Positions 9,756 to 19,954 of a DNA stretch of 56,819 nt are shown piece by piece. The position numbers and the translations under genes were made by a program. The notes beneath the pieces were generated by a model. The model was not told the DNA's origin. It was given only the letters and a program-made list of their open reading frames with translations, and ran no database searches. This DNA comes from Providencia sneebia DSM 19967. Lineage in GTDB: Bacteria; Pseudomonadota; Gammaproteobacteria; Enterobacterales; Enterobacteriaceae. The stretch is from positions 2,024,365-2,081,183 of the forward strand of contig NZ_CM001773.1 in assembly GCF_000314895.2 (NCBI RefSeq), written 5' to 3'. Position 1 is the first letter of the stretch. Each line of letters starts with the position of its first letter.

Positions 9756-10094
9756 TTATTTGACATAAAGATAAGTCACTATCCATGTGATCGTTTTTTA
9801 TTCAAATAAGCTATTTATTAGAAATAAGAATAACTAATAAATTACTCATCGTTTCACCCACGCTAAACGTAAAAAAGTGTTGGTACTCGTCAAATTGAAG
9901 CCTTTTCATATAAAATATCCCTTTTTATTACTTCAAATATTAATGTTATAGTAATACCCCTATAAAACGAGCATATTGTATGAAACAATAGCGTTTTAAT
10001 TATTCTGGTATTGTTTTAGTTTGGTCGCATTAATACACTTAATTGTTTCCCAACTATAAAGCCAGCACCCTTGTTTTTAAGGAAGTAAATCAAA
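9756..10094. other. Intergenic region upstream of grxD
   Basis: About 340 bp of AT-rich sequence containing the grxD promoter. I see no further gene and no recognised operator; GGAAGT lies about 10 nt before the grxD start. Confidence 0.4.
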
Positions 10095-10439
10095 ATGACG
10101 ACAATTGAAAGAATCGAACGCCAAATTAAAGAAAACCCAATTCTGCTGTACATGAAAGGCTCTCCGAAGCTACCTAACTGTGGTTTTTCTACTCAAGCGG
10201 TACAAGCATTGTCTGCTTGCGGTGAGCGTTTCGCTTATGTCGATATTCTGCAAAACCCAGATATTCGTGCAGAATTACCAAAATATGCTAATTGGCCAAC
10301 ATTTCCACAACTTTGGGTTGATGGAGAGCTTGTAGGCGGATGTGATATCATTATGGAAATGTATCAGCGTGGCGAGCTTCAATCTTTAATTAAAGAAACA
10401 GCGGATAAATATCGTCCTGCTGACGAGAGTGCAGAATAA
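10095..10439 (+). CDS. grxD: Monothiol glutaredoxin GrxD (Grx4)
   Basis: A 114-residue monothiol glutaredoxin with the active site CGFS at residues 29-32 and the GSH-contact features WPTFPQLWVDGELVGGCDI. These proteins bind a glutathione-coordinated [2Fe-2S] cluster, usually as a dimer or with BolA-type partners, and deliver it in iron-sulfur trafficking. The protein is cytosolic. Followed after 30 nt by a strong hairpin shared with convergent rnt. Confidence 0.97.
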   Translation: MTTIERIERQIKENPILLYMKGSPKLPNCGFSTQAVQALSACGERFAYVDILQNPDIRAELPKYANWPTFPQLWVDGELVGGCDIIMEMYQRGELQSLIKETADKYRPADESAE

Positions 10440-10470
10440 GTTAATTTTGTCAGCTCGATAAGATAATGAA

Positions 10471-10519
10471 ACCGTATTAGTATTGATTACTTATAATTCA
10501 ACCTAATACGGTTTTTTTT
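10471..10519. terminator. Terminator between convergent grxD and rnt
   Basis: Stem ACCGTATTAG/CTAATACGGT followed on the plus strand by eight T. The T-run reaches the rnt stop codon, so it mainly serves grxD. Confidence 0.85.
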
Positions 10520-11159
10520 ATTCTTCTTGCATGAGTGGCCAACCGCCTAATTTTTTCCACTTATTCACTAATTCGCAGAATAAAACGGCAGTGCGGTTTG
10601 TATCATATAAAGCGCCATGCGCTAAATTACCATCAAAAGGGATGCCAGCAGTGACACAAGCTTTGGCTAGAATTGTTTGACCAAAAACTAAACCACTTAG
10701 AGCGGCTGTATCAAAAGTTGCAAAAGGATGGAAAGGGTTACGTTTTAAACCTGAACGCTCGGCGGCATTCATCACAAAACTGTGGTCGAAAGTTGCATTG
10801 TGCGCAACAATGATAGCTCGGTTACAATCAGTATTTTTCATTCCTTTACGTACCATTTTAAAAATGGCATGTAATGCTTCATATTCACTCACTGCTCCAC
10901 GAAGGGGATTTGCAGGATCAATGCCAGTAAATGCAAGTGCAGAGGGCTCTAAATTGGCACCTTCGAAAGGATCAACATGAAAATGAAGTGTTTCATCAAT
11001 AGATAACCAACCATCTTTATCCATTTTTAATGTAATAGCGGCAATTTCAAGTAGTGCATCTGTTTTGGCGTTAAATCCGCCAGTTTCAACATCGATAACG
11101 ACAGGATAATAGCCCCGGAAACGGTTGACGAGTGCGTTTGGATTATTTTTATCAGACAT
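10518..11159 (-). CDS. rnt: Ribonuclease T
   Basis: A 213-residue DEDD-family 3'-5' exoribonuclease acting in tRNA end turnover and in 3' maturation of stable RNAs, as a homodimer. The first exonuclease motif [19 protein letters not shown] places D23 and E25, and the C-terminal [14 protein letters not shown] supplies the catalytic His and Asp near 181 and 186. Length equals the family norm. gloA is the next gene upstream on the same strand, the same order as in E. coli. Confidence 0.97.
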   Translation of the reverse strand: MSDKNNPNALVNRFRGYYPVVIDVETGGFNAKTDALLEIAAITLKMDKDGWLSIDETLHFHVDPFEGANLEPSALAFTGIDPANPLRGAVSEYEALHAIFKMVRKGMKNTDCNRAIIVAHNATFDHSFVMNAAERSGLKRNPFHPFATFDTAALSGLVFGQTILAKACVTAGIPFDGNLAHGALYDTNRTAVLFCELVNKWKKLGGWPLMQEE

Positions 11160-11243
11160 TAGGATTTCATATTTATATTTCTGCTTGGTATTTATTATGC
11201 CAAAATTAGCAAAATCATGCAGATAAGCTCAAAATAAAGTACA

Positions 11244-11275
11244 GAGCCTGCCGAAATGGGCTCACTGACAGGCTC
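11244..11275 (-). terminator. Hairpin downstream of gloA
   Basis: Stem GAGCCTG/CAGGCTC with a 16-nt loop just after gloA, followed on the minus strand by a weak T-rich stretch (TGTACTTTATTTTG). It may let some transcription into rnt. Confidence 0.5.
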
Positions 11276-11298
11276 TAATTGCTGCAAATTGAAGCTAA

Positions 11299-11706
11299 TT
11301 AATGACCAAGCCCTTTGCTAGCACTTTTATTTTCAATTAATTCAATTTTATAGCCATCAGGATCTTCAACAAAAGCAATAATCGTGGTGCCACCTTTTAC
11401 TGGGCCAGCTTCACGTGTCACATTTCCACCTGCACTGCGAATATCATCACAGGTTTTTGCGACATCATCGACACCTAAAGCAATATGCCCGTATGCATTT
11501 CCCAAGTCATAGCTATCAACACCCCAGTTATATGTGAGTTCAATAACTGCACCTTCACTTTCATCGCTGTAGCCTACGAAAGCCAAAGAATATTTATATT
11601 CAGGATTTTCGCTAGTACGTAGCAGTCGCATTCCTAATACTTTGGTATAAAAATCAATTGAACGCTGCATGTCAGTTACACGTAGCATAGTATGTAGTAA
11701 GCGCAT
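11299..11706 (-). CDS. gloA: Lactoylglutathione lyase (glyoxalase I)
   Basis: A 135-residue glyoxalase I that converts the hemithioacetal of methylglyoxal and glutathione to S-lactoylglutathione. The metal ligands known in E. coli GloA fall at identical positions: H5, E56, H74 and E122. The short form without extra loops predicts the Ni/Co-dependent bacterial class. It works with glyoxalase II, which is not in this window. AGGGAG precedes the ATG on the coding strand. Confidence 0.97.
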   Translation of the reverse strand: MRLLHTMLRVTDMQRSIDFYTKVLGMRLLRTSENPEYKYSLAFVGYSDESEGAVIELTYNWGVDSYDLGNAYGHIALGVDDVAKTCDDIRSAGGNVTREAGPVKGGTTIIAFVEDPDGYKIELIENKSASKGLGH

Positions 11707-11879
11707 ATGAACTCCCTTAAAGTCGGTCGCTGAGTAAATCTAATTCATTCTAACCATTAATATAACGCGCCTAATATATTTAACTCAATTAAAGTGGTAT
11801 GTTTTTTAGGCAAATGATAGATTGAATCAAGTGAATGAAGTATATCATTAATTCTTGATCTGCGTTAGGTGGTATGAAT

Positions 11880-12119
11880 ATGGCAGAACAACTCGAATTT
11901 TTTGAAATTAAAAGCCCGTGCCGTAACATTTGTCAAATGAATGAACAAGGTTACTGCATAGGTTGTTTTCGTTCTCGTGATGAACGTTTTAAGTGGTTTA
12001 CATTGACAAACGAACAGAAACGCAATGTTCTTCGTTTATGTTATCAACGTAGTCGTCGTGTAGCGACAAGCAAAAATTCACAAGATGAACAACTGCCAAT
12101 ACAGCAAACACTATTCTAA
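11880..12119 (+). CDS. ydhL: YdhL, DUF1289 cysteine-rich small protein
   Basis: A 79-residue protein starting MAEQLEFFEIKSPCRNICQM, nearly the start of E. coli YdhL. The DUF1289 signature is four spaced cysteines (C..C..., C..C in PCRNIC and YCIGCFRS) followed by RSRDERFKW, suggesting a small metal-binding fold. Function unknown. I chose the ATG at 11880 over 11874 because AGGTGG is 7 nt before it and only 1-2 nt before the other. Divergent from gloA, as in E. coli. Confidence 0.88.
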   Translation: MAEQLEFFEIKSPCRNICQMNEQGYCIGCFRSRDERFKWFTLTNEQKRNVLRLCYQRSRRVATSKNSQDEQLPIQQTLF

Positions 12120-12689
12120 TATTTTGAGACAATGACTTTTGAGTCATCAATTTGCTAATAAACCAAAAATAAAAGAATACATTTCAGATGTCAAATATAT
12201 ACTCTTGAAATTATTAATCTTGATATTTATAAGAATAAAATAATAAATATGATTATTTTTAAATGGGTTTTTACTTATTCAAATTGATAATTAAAACTTA
12301 ATTGTACGGATATAATTGTTATTTTTTTAAGATTAACTATATCGCTTTATTTTTCAATGGATTATTGGTTGTTGTCTTTCATATTGTTAATTGTAATTAC
12401 TATAAGTGTTAAAATAGATAGATTTGAAAGAGGAGTAAGGCTATTCTTATTAACAAGATAACTAATATGTTATTGCAATGAGTGAAATTAATTTTAATAT
12501 ATAGATTGCAATGATGTACTTAGTGATCTGAATCATGAAAAAAAATCTTAGCATCACTATAAGTAGGTATTTGAACGTTTTTTTTAATAATTTATTATCA
12601 TAGCGACAAGGAGTGAATATATAATTTAGGAATAATTTAAATTTGGTTTATTTATTAATCAAAATGATTATTACAATAAGGAGGGAACA
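12120..12689. other. Long AT-rich gap upstream of slyA
   Basis: A 570-bp, very AT-rich stretch. It opens with a 6-bp hairpin ATGACT-TTTG-AGTCAT (about 12131-12146), possibly the ydhL terminator. No ORF with a convincing ribosome site was found. Such AT-rich DNA in front of slyA would suit H-NS binding, which SlyA antagonises in relatives, but that is inference. Confidence 0.45.
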
Positions 12690-13124
12690 TTGGAATCACA
12701 AATAGAAACTGATCTATCTCGAGTATTTCGCCTATGGAGAACATTGCTTGATGATCGTTTGAAACCATTGAAATTAACGCATACTCATTGGAAAACGCTA
12801 CATTGTATTAGCCAATTGCCACCGGAACAATCACAGATCCAACTCGCTAAAGCAATCGGTATTGAACAGCCATCATTAGTGAGGACTTTAGATCAACTGG
12901 AGGAGAAAAAATTAATTTCACGTCATACTTGTGCGAATGATAGGAGGGCAAAAAGAATAAAGCTAACAGATGAATCTAAACCATTTATTAAAACAGTTGA
13001 TGAAGTTATTGATAATACGCGTAAAGAAATACTAAGTGATATTGCGATAGATGAATTAGACCAACTTTCAGTGTTACTTTCTAGATTAGAAAAAAACATT
13101 ACTCGATTGCAGGGGGATTTATAA
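12690..13124 (+). CDS. slyA: SlyA, MarR-family regulator
   Basis: A 144-residue MarR-family winged-helix regulator. The central part [26 protein letters not shown] followed by [17 protein letters not shown] is the SlyA recognition helix and wing. SlyA dimers act largely by displacing H-NS. The start is TTG at 12690, preceded by AAGGAGGG at good spacing; a TTG start is also known for slyA in E. coli. Convergent with slyB, as in relatives. Confidence 0.95.
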   Translation: MESQIETDLSRVFRLWRTLLDDRLKPLKLTHTHWKTLHCISQLPPEQSQIQLAKAIGIEQPSLVRTLDQLEEKKLISRHTCANDRRAKRIKLTDESKPFIKTVDEVIDNTRKEILSDIAIDELDQLSVLLSRLEKNITRLQGDL

Positions 13125-13524
13125 ATAATTATAAATTAATATGAATGCTCCATCTTAAATCATATCTGATTATGAATAATTTAATAGTGACGTGAGAAAT
13201 AATGTGAATTTTTAAGGAGACACATAACTAATTAATGATTTCATTTATATAATCTATATTTATATAGTAAATATTAATATGGTAATATGGATGTTAAAAT
13301 TTCTAGTCTCAATAATAACTGGACTAATATTCAACTGACAATTGTATGGAAGGATCAGAACACAGCATAAATATTCTTTAAATTATTATTAATAGCTAAA
13401 TGATTAACATTTTTTCTATTAACATAAAGACAATTAAAAAGTTACAGCTTAAGTAATAAAAGAAAGAAAAGATTGATAGTATCAATTTATAACAGGATAC
13501 TATCTACCATTGATGCTTTAAGCT
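13125..13524. other. slyA-slyB intergenic region
   Basis: About 400 bp, AT-rich, without a supported gene. It holds a 9-bp inverted repeat GATAGTATC/GATACTATC (about 13474-13506) that lacks a U-tract and may form the 3' end of slyA mRNA. Confidence 0.45.
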
Positions 13525-13566
13525 GATTAAAAAAGATATGTTCACCGGTAAAATGCCGGTGAACAT
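13525..13566 (-). terminator. Intrinsic terminator of slyB
   Basis: Perfect 12-bp stem TATGTTCACCGG/CCGGTGAACATA (13537-13566) with a 6-nt loop, followed on the minus strand by CTTTTTTAATC. Confidence 0.9.
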
Positions 13567-13613
13567 ACGCTAAATAACTATATTGCTAAATAACTATATA
13601 GAAGATGACAACA

Positions 13614-14081
13614 TTAACGAGGAGAAACGGTTACTGTTCCACCACTGTTTGCAATCATGACACGTTGGTTTTTTGCAAAAACACTCGGATCTTGTTTTTG
13701 TACAACGACAATATTTTTACCGCTATCAAGACGGATTTCTAACTGAACACCTTGGCTTTTATTAAGCGCGCCTTGTGCTTGTTGACCAGCTAGGCCACCC
13801 GCAATAGCACCAGCTGCAGTTGCTAGTGTTTTACCAGTACCACCGCCAACGGTATTACCTAATAGCCCACCTAGCACAGCTCCACCAATTGCACCGATGA
13901 CATTTTCATCATCACCCGCTTGAATAGTCACAGGGCGAACATTCAAAATTGTACCGTAAGTGACAGTTTGTACTTGTTTGGCATCTTTCGCTGAAATAGT
14001 ATCACCAGAAAGTGTGCTGGTATTGACACAGCCAGCTAACATAACAACCGCAGCAACACCGACGAAAACTTTCTTAAGCAT
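13614..14081 (-). CDS. slyB: SlyB, glycine-zipper outer-membrane lipoprotein
   Basis: A 155-residue lipoprotein: signal peptide with lipobox LAGC (lipidated C18), then a glycine-zipper region (about 65-105) with GAIGGAVLGGLLGNTVGGG and AGAIAGGLAGQQA, and a C-terminal beta domain. SlyB is a PhoPQ-controlled outer-membrane lipoprotein that protects the envelope under stress. A PhoP box and -10 element lie 115-149 bp upstream. Convergent with slyA. Confidence 0.95.
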   Translation of the reverse strand: MLKKVFVGVAAVVMLAGCVNTSTLSGDTISAKDAKQVQTVTYGTILNVRPVTIQAGDDENVIGAIGGAVLGGLLGNTVGGGTGKTLATAAGAIAGGLAGQQAQGALNKSQGVQLEIRLDSGKNIVVVQKQDPSVFAKNQRVMIANSGGTVTVSPR

Positions 14082-14195
14082 AATAACTCCTATGAGACTT
14101 GCTGTCTGTCTGTGGCACTAACATAGCATTGGATGATTGTTTTAACCATAATCACATTATGAACTATTATTACGCACAGTTTAAAACTGGGGATA

Positions 14196-14230
14196 AGATT
14201 ACTTATTTTGATTTAAACAGACGGTAAACA
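14196..14230 (-). promoter_or_regulatory. PhoP box and -10 of the slyB promoter
   Basis: On the minus strand TGTTTA-CCGTC-TGTTTA (14214-14230) is a perfect PhoP direct repeat with 5-nt spacing. Twelve nt later comes TAATCT (14196-14201), a good -10, exactly the geometry of PhoP-activated promoters. This fits the known PhoPQ control of slyB. Confidence 0.88.
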
Positions 14231-14767
14231 CTAGGTAAAATATCCCAAAGTGTGGTTTATTCTATAAAGGAAAGCACACTTTGTTAAACGTTTTTTGGTG
14301 TTTATTGAACATAAAATAACGATTGATAGATTTTATGTGAGATTAGTTTTTAACTAAAGTAGATTTTATATTCAATACATTTTAAGCATTAGTTAGAAAC
14401 GACAATGGACATATGCGGATATTTGCTATTTTTCTTTAGAATAATGCTTCGGTCTGGCGAGAGAATATCGAAATAGACATGAATTGCGTAAAGGCTATTT
14501 GCCTAACGTATCAGTTAGAATTATTTATATTCTTGTTCAATGTTATTCAAATAATTCTACCTATCACAAAAACGCAATATGTGAATGAATTAAATTGTCG
14601 CTTGGCTGTATTTTAAACTAAAAATGGCAATGCGGTTTATCTATTTTTGCTTACTGCGAGTTAGGCCGAGAAAAAATCATGTGCAGTTGACAAACGCCCA
14701 GATGACAGCACAATCTTTCGTAAGTTTAAACACACAAAACCGTTATGTACTTTGAGGGAACAACAAG
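14231..14767 (+). promoter_or_regulatory. slyB-anmK gap with a candidate anmK promoter
   Basis: About 540 bp. TTGACA (14687-14692) and CACAAT (14709-14714), 16 nt apart, form a plausible sigma-70 promoter for anmK. An 8-bp inverted repeat CAAAGTGT/ACACTTTG lies at about 14246-14285. No further gene is supported. Confidence 0.45.
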
Positions 14768-15889
14768 ATGATAAAGTCAGGCCGTTATATAGGAGTGATG
14801 TCTGGAACTAGTCTAGATGGTGTTGATGTTGTTCTTGCCGCAATTAGTGATAAATTTGTTGCTGAGCAAGCCAGTTTAAGCCTTGTTTTCCCAATAGAAT
14901 TAAAAAAACGTATTCTTAATATTTGCCAAGGCCAAGCAACAACTTTATCTGAAATAGGTAAAATTGATAGAGAACTCGGTTCGTTATATGCGCAAGCCAT
15001 TAATCAATTATTAGCCGAAACCGGTGTTCCGGCAAAGGATATTATTGCGATTGGTTGCCATGGACAGACAGTTTGGCATGAGCCTGACGGTGATCAGCCC
15101 TTTACGATGCAACTGGGCGATAATAATCGGGTTGCAGCTTTAACGGGCATCACGACAGTTGGTGATTTTAGACGTAGAGATATGGCGTATGGTGGGCAAG
15201 GTGCTCCATTAGTTCCTGCTTTTCATTTAGCCGTTCTTGGCCATAGCGCAGAAAAACGAATTATCTTAAATATTGGTGGTATTTCAAATATTACAGCCTT
15301 ATTACCCGGCTCGTATGTTAAAGGATACGACACAGGCCCCGGTAATATGTTAATGGATTCTTGGATATGGCGTCATAAACAGCGCGCATATGATGAAGAC
15401 GGGCAGTGGGCAAAAACGGGAACTGTTAATCAACCATTATTGAAAAAATTATTATCTGATGCTTATTTTCGTCGGGCAGCTCCAAAAAGTACTGGGCGTG
15501 AATATTTTAATATGCAATGGTTAGATAAAAATTTAGCTCATTTTATTGATATTACACCTGAAGATGTACAAGCGACATTATGTGAATTAACAGCAGCATC
15601 AATTGCAGAACAGATATTGCTTTGTGGTGGATGTGAGCGTTTAATTGTTTGTGGCGGCGGGGCGAAAAATAGCTTTTTGATGCAGCGACTAGCTGCATTA
15701 TTACCGGGAACAGAAGTTGCCGCGAGTGATAAATATGGGTTAAGTGGTGATGATATGGAAGCGTTGGCATTTGCTTGGTTAGCCGCTCGGTCTATGGCGA
15801 ATTTATCGGGTAACCTGCCTTCTGTTACGGGTGCAGAACGCGAAACCGTTTTAGGTGCTATTTATCCTGCTAATATTGACGAAAAATAA
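14768..15889 (+). CDS. anmK: Anhydro-N-acetylmuramic acid kinase
   Basis: A 373-residue sugar kinase of the hexokinase/actin fold that hydrolyses and phosphorylates 1,6-anhydro-MurNAc to MurNAc-6-P in cell-wall recycling. The N-terminal [15 protein letters not shown], the catalytic-base segment [17 protein letters not shown], and the nucleotide motifs NIGGISNI and [10 protein letters not shown] are all present. Length matches E. coli AnmK. GAGGGA precedes the ATG. It heads a run anmK-pdxH-tyrS-pdxY. Confidence 0.96.
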   Translation: MIKSGRYIGVMSGTSLDGVDVVLAAISDKFVAEQASLSLVFPIELKKRILNICQGQATTLSEIGKIDRELGSLYAQAINQLLAETGVPAKDIIAIGCHGQTVWHEPDGDQPFTMQLGDNNRVAALTGITTVGDFRRRDMAYGGQGAPLVPAFHLAVLGHSAEKRIILNIGGISNITALLPGSYVKGYDTGPGNMLMDSWIWRHKQRAYDEDGQWAKTGTVNQPLLKKLLSDAYFRRAAPKSTGREYFNMQWLDKNLAHFIDITPEDVQATLCELTAASIAEQILLCGGCERLIVCGGGAKNSFLMQRLAALLPGTEVAASDKYGLSGDDMEALAFAWLAARSMANLSGNLPSVTGAERETVLGAIYPANIDEK

Positions 15890-15913
15890 CTGTATGAAGG
15901 AAATAGAATAATA

Positions 15914-16573
15914 ATGAACGACAATGACGGTCATGAAATCGATTTAGCTGCATTACGTCGTGAATACACTAAAGGTGGATTAAGACGCCCTGATTTAACA
16001 CCAGAACCACTGCAACTCTTTGAGTTGTGGTTAAAGCAAGCTTGTGAAGCAAAATTAAGTGATCCCACGGCAATGGCTGTGGCAACTGTTGACGAAACAG
16101 GCCAACCTTATCAAAGGATCGTGCTCTTAAAGCATTTTGATGAGAAGGGGTTAGTATTTTACACCAATATGGGAAGCCGCAAAGCGCGTCATTTGGAGCA
16201 AAATAATAAAATTAGCTTACTTTTTCCATGGTATCCGTTAGAGCGCCAAGTGAATTTTGTTGGTGTTGCGGAGCGCTTAAGCCCAATTGAAGTTGTAAAA
16301 TATTTCCATAGCCGGCCTAAAGATAGCCAAATTGCAGCTTGGGCATCACAGCAATCTTCACGAATTTCAGCGCGTAGTATTTTAGAAGGTAAATTTTTAG
16401 AACTAAAACAGAAATTCCAAAATGGCGAAGTGCCTCTTCCGAGTTTTTGGGGTGGTTTTCGTGTTGTTTTTAACAGTGTGGAATTTTGGCAAGGTGGTGC
16501 AAATCGTTTGCATGATCGTTTTCTTTATCAGCGTGAGGAAAATGGTTGGAAAATAGATAGATTAGCGCCGTAA
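15914..16573 (+). CDS. pdxH: Pyridoxamine/pyridoxine 5'-phosphate oxidase
   Basis: A 219-residue FMN enzyme that oxidises PNP or PMP to pyridoxal 5'-phosphate. The FMN-binding region includes [18 protein letters not shown] and [10 protein letters not shown], and the C-terminus ends with [20 protein letters not shown], where the family-conserved R and H residues bind substrate. Starts 24 bp after anmK with AAGGA upstream; probably cotranscribed with tyrS and pdxY, which completes a PLP-salvage cluster. Confidence 0.96.
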   Translation: MNDNDGHEIDLAALRREYTKGGLRRPDLTPEPLQLFELWLKQACEAKLSDPTAMAVATVDETGQPYQRIVLLKHFDEKGLVFYTNMGSRKARHLEQNNKISLLFPWYPLERQVNFVGVAERLSPIEVVKYFHSRPKDSQIAAWASQQSSRISARSILEGKFLELKQKFQNGEVPLPSFWGGFRVVFNSVEFWQGGANRLHDRFLYQREENGWKIDRLAP

Positions 16574-16732
16574 TAATCTATTTTTTAGCTGGCACTTAAC
16601 TGCTTGGGGCTTTATGCTATAGCTTCGTTTACGAAAACTGACAAGTTATACCTACGAGATTAGCCAGTTTGCTTAATCTTGGGGGTACTTTTACTATAAC
16701 AGATAGACAAAATTCAACTGATGGAGTCATTG

Positions 16733-18007
16733 ATGTCTAGCAATAACCTGATTAAACAATTGCAAGAGCGGGGCTTAATTGCCCAGGTAACGGACGAGGA
16801 TGCGTTAGCAGAGAGACTGGCGCAAGGCCCTATCTCTCTCTATTGCGGTTTCGATCCTACCGCTGACAGCTTGCATTTGGGCCATCTGGTTCCCTTGCTG
16901 TGTTTAAAGCGATTCCAACTAGCCGGGCACAAGCCTGTGGCGTTGGTCGGTGGCGCAACGGGTCTAATTGGTGATCCAAGTTTTAAAGCTTCTGAGCGTA
17001 AATTAAATACCGCAGAGACCGTCCAAGAATGGGTAGAAAAAATTCGTCATCAAGTATCACCGTTTTTAAGTTTTGATATTGGTGATAACAGCGCAAAACT
17101 TGCGAATAATTATGATTGGTTTGGCAAGATGGATGTTTTAACATTCTTGCGCGATATTGGTAAACACTTCTCTGTTAACCAAATGATTAATAAAGAAGCG
17201 GTTAAACAACGTTTAAATCGTGATGATGTTGGGATCTCTTTTACCGAATTTGCTTATAACCTGCTGCAAGGTTATGATTTTGCGAATTTAAATAAAGAAT
17301 ATGATGTTGAGCTACAAATTGGTGGCTCAGACCAATGGGGTAATATTACATCCGGTATTGACCTGACTCGCCGTTTAAATCAGAAACAAGTTTATGGTAT
17401 GACAGTCCCTTTGATTACCAAATCTGATGGGACAAAATTTGGTAAAACTGAAGGTGGCGCAGTATGGCTTGATCCGAAGAAAACCAGCCCATACAAATTC
17501 TACCAATTCTGGATCAATACTGCTGACTCCGATGTTTATCGCTTCCTGAAATTCTTTACTTTCATGGAACTGAGCGAAATTGATGCTCTGGAAGAAGAAG
17601 ACAAAAATAGTGGTAAAGCGCCACGCGCTCAATATGTACTTGCAGAGAATGTGACTCGTCTTGTTCATGGCGAAGAAGGGCTAGCAGCAGCACGCCGTAT
17701 TACGGATAGCTTATTCTCTGGCGCTGTTTCTGACTTAACGGAAGCCGATTTTGAACAATTAGCCCAAGACGGTATGCCATGCATCCATCTAGAAGAGGGG
17801 GCTGATTTGCAACAAGCCTTGGTTGAGTCTGAATTGACACCTTCTCGTGGTCAAGCAAGAACAGCAATTAGCTCAAATGCAGTTTCTGTTAACGGCCAGA
17901 AGCAAACTGATCCAATGTATGTATTTAATGACGCTGACCGTTTATTTGGACGTTTCACATTGGTTCGTCGTGGTAAGAAAAACGACTGTTTGATCAATTG
18001 GAAATAA
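16733..18007 (+). CDS. tyrS: Tyrosyl-tRNA synthetase
   Basis: A 424-residue class I synthetase charging tRNA-Tyr. HIGH-type signature HLGH at 48-51 within [15 protein letters not shown], the second signature KFGKT in [15 protein letters not shown], and a C-terminal S4-type RNA-binding domain ([18 protein letters not shown]). The ATG at 16733 with GGAG 6 nt upstream gives the family start [14 protein letters not shown]; four in-frame codons upstream are not needed. Closest to the E. coli-type bacterial TyrRS. Confidence 0.97.
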   Translation: MSSNNLIKQLQERGLIAQVTDEDALAERLAQGPISLYCGFDPTADSLHLGHLVPLLCLKRFQLAGHKPVALVGGATGLIGDPSFKASERKLNTAETVQEWVEKIRHQVSPFLSFDIGDNSAKLANNYDWFGKMDVLTFLRDIGKHFSVNQMINKEAVKQRLNRDDVGISFTEFAYNLLQGYDFANLNKEYDVELQIGGSDQWGNITSGIDLTRRLNQKQVYGMTVPLITKSDGTKFGKTEGGAVWLDPKKTSPYKFYQFWINTADSDVYRFLKFFTFMELSEIDALEEEDKNSGKAPRAQYVLAENVTRLVHGEEGLAAARRITDSLFSGAVSDLTEADFEQLAQDGMPCIHLEEGADLQQALVESELTPSRGQARTAISSNAVSVNGQKQTDPMYVFNDADRLFGRFTLVRRGKKNDCLINWK

Positions 18008-18024
18008 GACTGAATAACCTGTGA

Positions 18025-18058
18025 AATATTAGTCCAAGGTATTCCTTGGGCTAATATT
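18025..18058 (+). terminator. Hairpin between tyrS and pdxY
   Basis: A long stem AATATTAG-TCCAAGG/CCTTGGG-CTAATATT with a 4-nt loop, without a good U-tract (ATTCAT follows). It may partially terminate or stabilise tyrS mRNA within the operon. Confidence 0.5.
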
Positions 18059-18117
18059 ATTCATAATGATTATTCATTGATTTCACTTCTTTCGATTTAA
18101 TGATCCTTGGGTTTTCC

Positions 18118-18981
18118 ATGAAAAGTGTTCTTTCAATACAATCCCACGTCGTTTTCGGACACGCAGGAAATAGCGCTGCAGTTTTCCCTATGTGCCGTAT
18201 GGGGGTCGATGTTTGGCCGCTTAATACAGTTCAATTTTCAAACCACACGCAATATCCTCAATGGACGGGGAGTGTTTATCCAGCACAACATTTAGTTGAT
18301 ATTGTTGATGGGTTAGCAAAAATCCATAAGCTTGAGATATGTAATGCAGTCCTAAGTGGTTATATTGGTTCTGCTGAACAAGGGAACAGCATTCTGTCTA
18401 TTGTGAAGCAAGTTAAATCGGCTAATCCAGAAGCGATCTACTTTTGTGACCCTGTCATGGGGCATCCTGAGAAAGGTTGTATTGTGGCACCCGGTGTTGC
18501 TGAATTTTTATGTCAGCAAGCTTTGCCAGTTAGTGATGTGATTGCACCTAATTTACTGGAATTAGAAACCTTGTCAGGTGAACACATTACTAATGTTGAA
18601 CAAGCTGTACAAGCTGCTCGTCGTTTGTGTCAGCAAGGCCCTAAGATAGTTTTAGTTAAACATTTAAGTCGTGCTGGCTATCGTACTGATCGTTTTGAAA
18701 TGATTTTAGTCACTCAAGAACATAGTTGGCATGTGAGTCGTCCGCTGGTGGACTTTGGTGAAAAACAACCTGTTGGAGTAGGGGATTTAACAAGTGGTTT
18801 GATGCTTGTTAACCTCTTAAAAGGTGAAAGTTTGCCTAAAGCATTAGAACACGTTGCTTCTGCTGTGTATGAAGTCATGCTTAAAACTAAAGAAATGGGC
18901 GAATATGAACTGCAACTTGTTGCTGCTCAAGAGCAAATGGTTGAACCAAAACATAAATTTAACGCCACAGAAATTGATTAA
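18118..18981 (+). CDS. pdxY: Pyridoxal kinase PdxY
   Basis: A 287-residue ribokinase-fold kinase phosphorylating pyridoxal in B6 salvage. Signatures: [19 protein letters not shown], the substrate region [29 protein letters not shown], and the anion-hole motif GVGDLTSGL near residue 220. The ATG at 18118 matches the E. coli PdxY N-terminus; six upstream codons are open but lack a ribosome site. Placement after pdxH and tyrS is as in E. coli. Confidence 0.95.
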   Translation: MKSVLSIQSHVVFGHAGNSAAVFPMCRMGVDVWPLNTVQFSNHTQYPQWTGSVYPAQHLVDIVDGLAKIHKLEICNAVLSGYIGSAEQGNSILSIVKQVKSANPEAIYFCDPVMGHPEKGCIVAPGVAEFLCQQALPVSDVIAPNLLELETLSGEHITNVEQAVQAARRLCQQGPKIVLVKHLSRAGYRTDRFEMILVTQEHSWHVSRPLVDFGEKQPVGVGDLTSGLMLVNLLKGESLPKALEHVASAVYEVMLKTKEMGEYELQLVAAQEQMVEPKHKFNATEID

Positions 18982-19037
18982 TTGATTGCTTTTCTATTTT
19001 TTCTAGCAGCCGCTTCAAAAATGATGGCAATAAAAAT

Positions 19038-19062
19038 GCAGTAGTAAATTTTTTACTACTGC
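19038..19062. terminator. Hairpin between convergent pdxY and gstA
   Basis: Stem GCAGTAGTAA/TTACTACTGC around an AT loop. The minus strand is followed by ATTTTTA, so it suits gstA better than pdxY; possibly bidirectional. Confidence 0.6.
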
Positions 19063-19180
19063 AATAAAGGTTACTGTATCCAGTTGAATTACATCTAAAA
19101 AATTATAAAGTGCGAGCAGGTTATACAATGATGTATTTGCAACTAAACTTATTCATAATTAGGTTAGCGCCTACATTTCA

Positions 19181-19786
19181 CTAAATTAAACCTTCAGCGA
19201 TTAATGCTTCTTGAACATGTGGGCGTTTGGCAATTTTTTCACGATACTTCGCTAAATGGCTTAAGTGAGAAAGATCTAATCCAACGATTTGGGCCCAATT
19301 ACTCACCGTAAATAGGTAAGCATCAGCGACGGTAAAGTGGTTATCTGCAAAAAACGCTTGTTTTGCGAGAACATCATCGACGTATTGGAATTTTTTCTCA
19401 AGATTAGCTTTGACTGTATTTTTGTACTCTTCAGGTGTTGCTGGCGAGAATAATGGGCCAAAACTTTTATGTAGTTCTGTGGAAATAAAATTAAGCGCTT
19501 CAAGTTGGTGATAGCGTTTCATCGTGCCAGCAGGTGCAATTAAGTTTCTGTCTGGTTTTTGATCTGCGATATATTGAACAATTACTGCGCCTTCAGTCAG
19601 ATGCTCACCATTATCTAAGATAAGGAGAGGAACTTGTCCTTTAGGATTGATAGCTAAGAAATTTTCACCATTTTCAGTGAGTTTATCTTTTAGATTGACG
19701 CATTCAACGCTGAAATCTAGTCCAGTTTCACGCAAAATAATATGTGGGGATAGAGAGCAAGCACCGGGAGAAAAATACAATTTCAT
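19181..19786 (-). CDS. gstA: Glutathione S-transferase (beta class)
   Basis: A 201-residue cytosolic glutathione transferase. The N-terminal thioredoxin-fold domain starts [16 protein letters not shown] with C10, the beta-class active cysteine, and has [21 protein letters not shown] for glutathione binding; the C-terminal helical domain follows from about residue 88. Same position as E. coli gstA, convergent with pdxY. Likely role: detoxification and oxidative stress defence. Confidence 0.93.
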   Translation of the reverse strand: MKLYFSPGACSLSPHIILRETGLDFSVECVNLKDKLTENGENFLAINPKGQVPLLILDNGEHLTEGAVIVQYIADQKPDRNLIAPAGTMKRYHQLEALNFISTELHKSFGPLFSPATPEEYKNTVKANLEKKFQYVDDVLAKQAFFADNHFTVADAYLFTVSNWAQIVGLDLSHLSHLAKYREKIAKRPHVQEALIAEGLI

Positions 19787-19903
19787 CTTAAAACTCCTAA
19801 ACCGTTACATGAGTAATATTAGACAAGTCCTTCGGGAGTATAGCACGACAATAATTAAATAATTGGTTTTAAGTGTTGTAGGTGGCGAGCTTCAGGGTAA
19901 ATA

Positions 19904-19936
19904 CCAAAACGTCATCCGGTCAGATGACGTTTTTGG
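19904..19936 (-). terminator. Intrinsic terminator of fabI
   Basis: Stem AAAACGTCATC/GATGACGTTTT with a 6-nt loop, 20 nt after the fabI stop, with T-rich sequence on both sides. Confidence 0.8.
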
Positions 19937-19954
19937 AGAATTGAAAATTAAGGC

